From Clostridiales bacterium (GTDB lineage Bacteria > Bacillota > Clostridia > Oscillospirales > Oscillospiraceae): a stretch of 10,523 bases of DNA. The stretch covers positions 1 to 10,523 of the forward strand of contig JAHZEF010000029.1 in the NCBI GenBank assembly GCA_019422005.1. Reading direction: 5' to 3'. The position numbers and the translations under genes are program-made. Under the pieces are notes generated by a model. It was not told the origin of the DNA, ran no database searches, and was given only the letters and a program-made list of their open reading frames with translations. This document shows positions 6,670 to 10,523 of this stretch, piece after piece; the stretch's first letter is position 1, and the number at the start of each line of letters is the position of its first letter.

Positions 6670-7443
6670 TCAGGCCCGGATATCCGCCAGAAGCTGACGG
6701 AAAGCCTGAATATAGTGGGAAGTATCTGTGGCCACGGCCACACCGTCAAAACCGCGTTCAAAGTATGCCCGCGACTCCGCGGCGTTGTTGGCGTAAATGG
6801 TGACAAACTTCCCGGAAGCTTTGCAGGCGCGGACGATGCGTTCGACAGCCTGAAGAAACGCCGGGCTTTGGAATTGACCCGGGCAGCCCAGGGCGGTTGA
6901 CAGATCGTAGGGGCCGATAAAAATCCCATCGACTCCGTCCAGGGCGGCGATTTCCTCAATCTGATCCAGACAGCCCAGGGTTTCGCACTGGGGAATCAGC
7001 ATGGTCTCGCGGTTGCAGATTTCAAAGTAGGATTCAAGAGAGCCTGCGGCGAAATCCGCGGCGCCCCAACCGGCCTCCCGGCCGAACGCTACGCCGCGTT
7101 TTCCCAGCGGGTAATACCTGGCGTATTCCACCAGGGAACGCACCTCATCCGCGGACTGCACACTGGGGACGATCAGGCCCTGTATGCCGATGTCCAGCAT
7201 TTTCAGCACCGACGGGCGGGTGGAATCCTGGATGCGGGCCAGGGGCGTGATCCCGCGCAGATGGGCCGCGCGAACCAGATCCACGGTGCTTTCCGGATCA
7301 AAGGGGCCGTGCTCCGTGTCCACGATCAGAAAGTCCAGCCCGGCCAGGCCCAGGCATTCCACTGCATTGGCGCCGCCCATTTCGAAAAATGTGCCGACCA
7401 CTTTTTCACCGCGCAGCATTTTTTCTTTGCAGGTGTTTTTCAT
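6670..7443 (-). CDS. HpcH/HpaI-family class II pyruvate aldolase
   Basis: A 257-residue metal-dependent aldolase of the HpaI/GarL/RhmA family, which splits 2-keto-3-deoxy (or 4-hydroxy-2-keto) acids into pyruvate and an aldehyde in the cytoplasm. The catalytic set is in place: H45 in VDTEHGPF, R70 in PLARIQD, metal ligands E154 (PQCET) and D180 in GPYDLS. The numbering of H45 and R70 coincides with HpaI as I remember it. Length is typical. The start ATG has GGAGGAAC upstream on its strand with proper spacing. It is the last gene of the minus-strand operon, 58 nt after the RidA gene, and faces the ABC cassette. The other operon members suggest a sugar-acid-derived substrate such as a keto-deoxy-gluconate, -rhamnonate or -glucarate; the family alone does not say which. 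Confidence 0.92.
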   Translation of the reverse strand: MKNTCKEKMLRGEKVVGTFFEMGGANAVECLGLAGLDFLIVDTEHGPFDPESTVDLVRAAHLRGITPLARIQDSTRPSVLKMLDIGIQGLIVPSVQSADEVRSLVEYARYYPLGKRGVAFGREAGWGAADFAAGSLESYFEICNRETMLIPQCETLGCLDQIEEIAALDGVDGIFIGPYDLSTALGCPGQFQSPAFLQAVERIVRACKASGKFVTIYANNAAESRAYFERGFDGVAVATDTSHYIQAFRQLLADIRA

Positions 7444-7501
7444 AGCAGTTCCTCCGGTTTATCCCAAAACAGCCGCTCTGAATGGCTGATAAAGAGCGCA
7501 A

Positions 7502-7972
7502 TCAGTCCTTCAGTGCGATCAGAAGTTCAATTTCGACCGGAATATTACCGGGCAGGACATTGGTGGCGATGGCGGAACGGGCCGGGCGGCCGGCGGGATC
7601 GCCGAACACATCCATCAGCAGCCTGGTGGAGCCGTTCATGACTTCCGGCTGACGGTCAAAATCCGGCGTGCTGGCCACGAAGCCCAGCTGCTTGACGATG
7701 CAGTCAATGCGATTCAGGTCGCCCAGCTCCGCATGAAGCACGGAGAGCAGATTCAGCGTGGCCTGACGGGCGGCGGCCTGCCCTTCTTCAACGCTCAGTT
7801 CTGCGCCGATCTTGCCGACATAAAGCGGTTTGCCTGCGGGATCCGTGGGGCCCACGCCCGAAGTGTAGACCAGGTTCCCGCAAAAAATTTTGACCGGAGC
7901 ATAGAGGCCCCCGGGAGGCGGTGCGGTGGGAAGTTCGATCTGCAGAGCCTTTAAACGTTCATAGACATTCAT
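7502..7972 (-). CDS. RidA/YjgF/UK114 family protein (enamine/imine deaminase-like)
   Basis: A 156-residue protein of the RidA superfamily, in the slightly longer subgroup that begins with a YERLKALQIELP-type helix. RidA trimers hydrolyse reactive enamines/imines released by PLP-dependent eliminases. The ligand-binding arginine is R132 in PARSAIA and the following acidic residue E147 (PVEIE) is 15 residues later, the same spacing as R105/E120 in E. coli RidA. An upstream ATG (7981) exists, but AAAGGA lies 8 nt before the ATG at 7972 and touches the upstream one, so 7972 is chosen. The gene lies 25 nt after the PLP-enzyme gene, a meaningful neighbour because these enzymes generate RidA substrates. 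Catalytic activity is inferred; some subgroups lack deaminase activity. Confidence 0.9.
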   Translation of the reverse strand: MNVYERLKALQIELPTAPPPGGLYAPVKIFCGNLVYTSGVGPTDPAGKPLYVGKIGAELSVEEGQAAARQATLNLLSVLHAELGDLNRIDCIVKQLGFVASTPDFDRQPEVMNGSTRLLMDVFGDPAGRPARSAIATNVLPGNIPVEIELLIALKD

Positions 7973-7997
7973 TGCTGTCATCCTTTCTGCTGTTTGG

Positions 7998-9236
7998 TTA
8001 CATGCCGGCCCAGCGGGCGACGCCGTCCAGATCGCCTGCGGCAAACCGCGGCGGGTCGGTGTCCCGATGGCCCAGCAGGCGAAGATCCCGCATGCCGTTG
8101 CCGGAGAGGATGCAGACCACCCGGTCGGACGGCCCGACGAGCTCCTGTTCACGCAGGAGCTTCAATGCGGCCACGGTGGCGGCGCTGGCGGGTTCGGCGA
8201 GAATGGCTTCCGATTCCGCAATCCAGTGAGCGGCCTCGAGAATTTTGTCATCGGGGACGGCGATTGCCGTGCCGCCGGACGAGGAAAGGGCGTGGAGGGT
8301 TGTAACGCCGTCGTAGGTCCGGACGTCAGCGATCGCAAAAGCTACGGTCTGCGGCACCGAAGGCCAGACTTCCGGTTCCTTCAGCCCCCGGCGGAACGCG
8401 TCCACCAGCGGCGCACAGCCGGCGGCCTGTACGGCTGCAAAGCGGGGCGTTCCGGAGATCAGGCCCAGCTGCTGCAGCTCTGCATAGCCCTTGGCGATCT
8501 TGTTGATCAGCGCGCCGCCGCCCACCGGTACGATGATCCAGTCCGGTACGGAGAATTCCATCTGCCTGGCCAATTCGTAGGCGATGGTTTTATAACCTTC
8601 GCTGGGCAGGGGATTGGTCAGCATGTTGGTGGTCATGGTTTTCCAGCCGAACCGTTCCTGGCAGGCCAGAGCGGCGGAAATGCAGTCGTCGATGGTGGCG
8701 CCCATCTGGATCAGTCGGGCGCCGTAGCTGCGGACCTGCAGCGCGCGCTCCGCCGTGGCTCCGGGCGGGAGAAATACGTAACAGGGAATGCCGGCCTTGG
8801 CACTGTAGGCGGCGACGGCGGAAGCGGCGTTTCCCGCAGAACCGAGGGATACGGCCGCTGTGCCGCGGGAGGCCTCGATGCTCAGCGCCAGGGTGGCAAA
8901 TCGATCTTTGTAAGTGCCTGAGGGGTTCCTGGTTTCGTCCTTGAGGAGAAGCTCACCGACATCCAGCCGGCGGGCCAGCCGGCCGGACGGGATTAGCGGC
9001 GTCCGGCCCTCGCCGAGGGTGACCACCGATGTCAGCCCTTCCACCGGCAGCAGCGGACGGTAGTCCCAGACACCGCTGCGGCAGCCGTCGGTGACGGCTG
9101 CTGCTGCTTCGGCGGCCCGGGATGCCAGATCCAGAACGGGTTCCAGCTGACCGCCGCATTGGGGGCAGCTGCGCTCGGCGCCGTCGCCTTCATAGGGACG
9201 GCCGCAGATGCTGCAGGCCAGAGCGTATGTCTTCAA
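7998..9236 (-). CDS. Threonine-synthase-like PLP-dependent enzyme with N-terminal zinc ribbon (possible ammonia-lyase)
   Basis: A 412-residue fold-type II PLP enzyme. An N-terminal zinc-ribbon-like element (C8, C11, C24, C27) is as in archaeal/clostridial-type threonine synthases. The PLP lysine is K110 in NPSGTYKDR (104-112). The substrate-carboxylate loop is SAGNAAS (133-139) and the phosphate-binding glycine loop VGGGAL (238-243). The C-terminal SGNG (378-381) supplies the residue facing the pyridine nitrogen. Automatic annotation would say threonine synthase. The setting, directly after kdgK and directly before ridA, instead suggests a beta-elimination or dehydratase on a hydroxy amino acid or amino sugar acid; this is inference. 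The start is TTG (9234-9236) with GGAGGTG on the minus strand 7 nt upstream, inside the 18-nt gap after kdgK; no other start fits that site. Confidence 0.85.
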   Translation of the reverse strand: MKTYALACSICGRPYEGDGAERSCPQCGGQLEPVLDLASRAAEAAAAVTDGCRSGVWDYRPLLPVEGLTSVVTLGEGRTPLIPSGRLARRLDVGELLLKDETRNPSGTYKDRFATLALSIEASRGTAAVSLGSAGNAASAVAAYSAKAGIPCYVFLPPGATAERALQVRSYGARLIQMGATIDDCISAALACQERFGWKTMTTNMLTNPLPSEGYKTIAYELARQMEFSVPDWIIVPVGGGALINKIAKGYAELQQLGLISGTPRFAAVQAAGCAPLVDAFRRGLKEPEVWPSVPQTVAFAIADVRTYDGVTTLHALSSSGGTAIAVPDDKILEAAHWIAESEAILAEPASAATVAALKLLREQELVGPSDRVVCILSGNGMRDLRLLGHRDTDPPRFAAGDLDGVARWAGM

Positions 9237-9254
9237 ACCGGCACCTCCGATGAC

Positions 9255-10277
9255 TCAGCGCTGTACGCGGCCGCTGCCGTCGCCGCCCATGAGGTTCCTG
9301 ACTTCCGCCACGGAGACGCGGTTGAAGTCGCCCTGGAGGGTCTGCTTGAGGCAGGAGGCGGCAACTGCGAAGTTGATGACATCCTGGGGCGCGTAGTTCT
9401 CGCTCATGGCGTAGATCAGGCCGGCGCCGAAGGAGTCACCGCCGCCCACGCGGTCCCAGAGGCGAATGCTGTAGGACTTGGAATCGTAAAACTCCCCGCC
9501 GGTGTAGAGCATGCCGGCCCAGTTGTTGTCGTTGGCGGAGATGGAGGAGCGGAGGGTGATGGCGACGGAGCCGCAGCCATAGCGCTGGCTGATCTCCCGG
9601 GCCACGTCCCGGTAGCCTTCCCGGGAAAGCCTGCCGGTGCCGACGTCGGTGTCCCTGGCGCTGATGCCCAGAACCTTTTCCGCGTCCTCTTCGTTGGCGA
9701 TGCAGACGTCCACATAGGGAACCAGCTGCGTCATGGTCTCAAAGGCAGCCTCCGTGCTCCAGAGGTTCTTGCGGTAGTTGAGGTCGCAGCTGATGGTAAT
9801 GCCGCGGGCCTTGGCGGCCCTGCAGGCGTCCAGGCAGGCGCCCTTGAGCTCGTCGGACAGGGCCGGGGTGATGCCGGTGAAGTGGAACCAGGCAGCGCCT
9901 TCAAAGATGGCGTCCCAGTCGAAGTCGCTGCGGGCAGCCATGGAGATGGCGGAGTACTTCCGGTCGTAGAGGACCTTGGAAGGCCGCTGGGACTGGCCCT
10001 TCTCCACAAAGTACACGCCCATGCGGTCGCCCTGGCGGAGGATCATGGAGGTGTCCACGCCGAAGTAGCGCATGGCGTTGATGGCAGCCTGACCCACGGC
10101 GTTCTCGGGCAGGGCCGTGACATAGGCGGCGTTGAGGCCGAAGTTGGCCAGGGAGACGGCGACATTGGCTTCGCCGCCGCCGCAGGTAGCTTCCAGCCGG
10201 TCGTTCTGCAGCAGGCGATGGCCGTCTTCCGGCATCAGGCGCAGCATAATCTCACCGAATGTGACAATTCTAGACAT
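9255..10277 (-). CDS. kdgK: 2-keto-3-deoxygluconate kinase (PfkB family)
   Basis: A 340-residue PfkB/ribokinase-family sugar kinase that most resembles 2-dehydro-3-deoxygluconokinase, which phosphorylates KDG to KDPG with ATP. It opens with TFGEIMLRLMPEDG. The substrate-site glycine motif is GGGEANVAVSLANFG (33-47). DLNYRKNLW (165-173) is typical of KDG kinases. PfkB signature 2 is DRVGGGDSFGAGL (275-287) with catalytic base D281, and the C-terminus carries GDFNRVS. The ATG at 10275-10277 follows AAAGGAAGAG. It lies 15 nt after the KDPG aldolase gene and 18 nt before the PLP enzyme, so co-transcription is very likely. Pairing with a KDPG aldolase strongly favours KDG over fructose or ribose as substrate. 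Confidence 0.9.
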   Translation of the reverse strand: MSRIVTFGEIMLRLMPEDGHRLLQNDRLEATCGGGEANVAVSLANFGLNAAYVTALPENAVGQAAINAMRYFGVDTSMILRQGDRMGVYFVEKGQSQRPSKVLYDRKYSAISMAARSDFDWDAIFEGAAWFHFTGITPALSDELKGACLDACRAAKARGITISCDLNYRKNLWSTEAAFETMTQLVPYVDVCIANEEDAEKVLGISARDTDVGTGRLSREGYRDVAREISQRYGCGSVAITLRSSISANDNNWAGMLYTGGEFYDSKSYSIRLWDRVGGGDSFGAGLIYAMSENYAPQDVINFAVAASCLKQTLQGDFNRVSVAEVRNLMGGDGSGRVQR

Positions 10278-10292
10278 GGTTCTCTTCCTTTC

Positions 10293-10523
10293 TTATGCCT
10301 GCAGCAGATGAATGGCAAAGCCGCCGATTTCCCGGGCAAAGTAGATTGCCTTCAGGGATCCGTCCGGAGCGCGCTTGGCGGTCTCCTCCCGGAAGGAAAC
10401 ACCCATGGCTTTCAGATAGCGCACGGCGCGGTTGAGGCACGGCGTCCGGAATCCGATGTGGCCGTTGGCGCCCGGGCCGGGCTGCTTCATGACTTCCACG
10501 GCGCTGCCGGCGAAGACGGAGCT
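10293..10523 (-). CDS. C-terminal VOC-type domain of a KDPG/KHG aldolase (partial)
   Basis: An open frame enters from the right edge (SSVFAGSAVEVM...) and ends at TAA 10293-10295, giving 76 residues. Segments such as GHIGFRTPCLNRAVRYLKAMG, KAIYFAREIGGFAIHLLQA and the EVMKQPG strand match the glyoxalase/VOC-like domain that, as I recall, follows the class I KDPG aldolase domain in many clostridial proteins annotated as bifunctional KHG/KDPG aldolase. Adjacent kdgK 15 nt downstream supports an eda-like gene. The aldolase domain itself is outside the window, so the call rests on the tail and context. A free-standing VOC protein is the alternative. The role of the VOC domain is not known to me. 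Confidence 0.7.
   Translation of the reverse strand, partial: SSVFAGSAVEVMKQPGPGANGHIGFRTPCLNRAVRYLKAMGVSFREETAKRAPDGSLKAIYFAREIGGFAIHLLQA

Noticed and set aside
6358..6803. Overlapping open frames on both strands through the convergent intergenic region
   Set aside because: They translate hairpin stems, overlap the real ends of the binding-protein and aldolase genes and show no family resemblance; a non-coding structured region explains them better.
7973..8152. N-terminal extension of the RidA gene into the PLP-enzyme gene
   Set aside because: The extra 60 codons have no family similarity and overlap a confident gene; the Shine-Dalgarno AAAGGA supports the ATG at 7972.

Overview
The window looks like chromosomal DNA from a GC-rich Firmicute, probably a Clostridia-class (Oscillospiraceae or Lachnospiraceae-like) gut bacterium. 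The basis is strong GGAGG-type ribosome-binding sites, AT-rich intergenic promoters between GC-rich genes, a Gram-positive style ARG box, a lipoprotein-type solute-binding protein, and a KDPG aldolase carrying a C-terminal VOC domain, as I recall from clostridia. The lineage is an inference; no rRNA or marker phylogeny was possible. I see no mobile elements, tRNAs or CRISPR arrays.

Layout. (1) Positions 1-491, minus: the N-terminal part of argininosuccinate synthase (argG), cut by the window edge, with a clear promoter and an ArgR/AhrC-type ARG box upstream. (2) 752-1423, plus: a stand-alone HAD-family hydrolase with its own promoter and a textbook terminator. (3) 1738-6379, plus: a sugar-type ABC import cassette made of a ROK-family regulator, a double-domain RbsA/MglA-type ATPase, an RbsC-type permease and a lipoprotein substrate-binding protein. 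An 18-bp inverted repeat downstream of the likely promoter is a candidate operator. (4) 6380-6669: a gene-free convergent junction with four consecutive hairpins, possibly a dispersed intergenic repeat. (5) 6670-10523, minus: a tight operon, in transcription order the C-terminal part of a KDPG aldolase with a VOC domain (eda-like), 2-keto-3-deoxygluconate kinase (kdgK-like), a threonine-synthase-like PLP enzyme with a zinc-ribbon N-terminus, a RidA/YjgF family protein and an HpcH/HpaI-family pyruvate aldolase.

Working together. The right-hand operon reads as catabolism of a 2-keto-3-deoxy sugar acid: the kinase makes KDPG and the aldolase cleaves it. The PLP enzyme plus RidA is an unusual addition. 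It would make sense if the starting substrate were a 2-amino sugar acid (for example glucosaminate) that a PLP ammonia-lyase converts to the keto-deoxy acid, with RidA hydrolysing the enamine/imine intermediate. The neighbouring ABC cassette, convergent with this operon, could import the substrate. That functional link is a hypothesis; the individual family calls are well supported.
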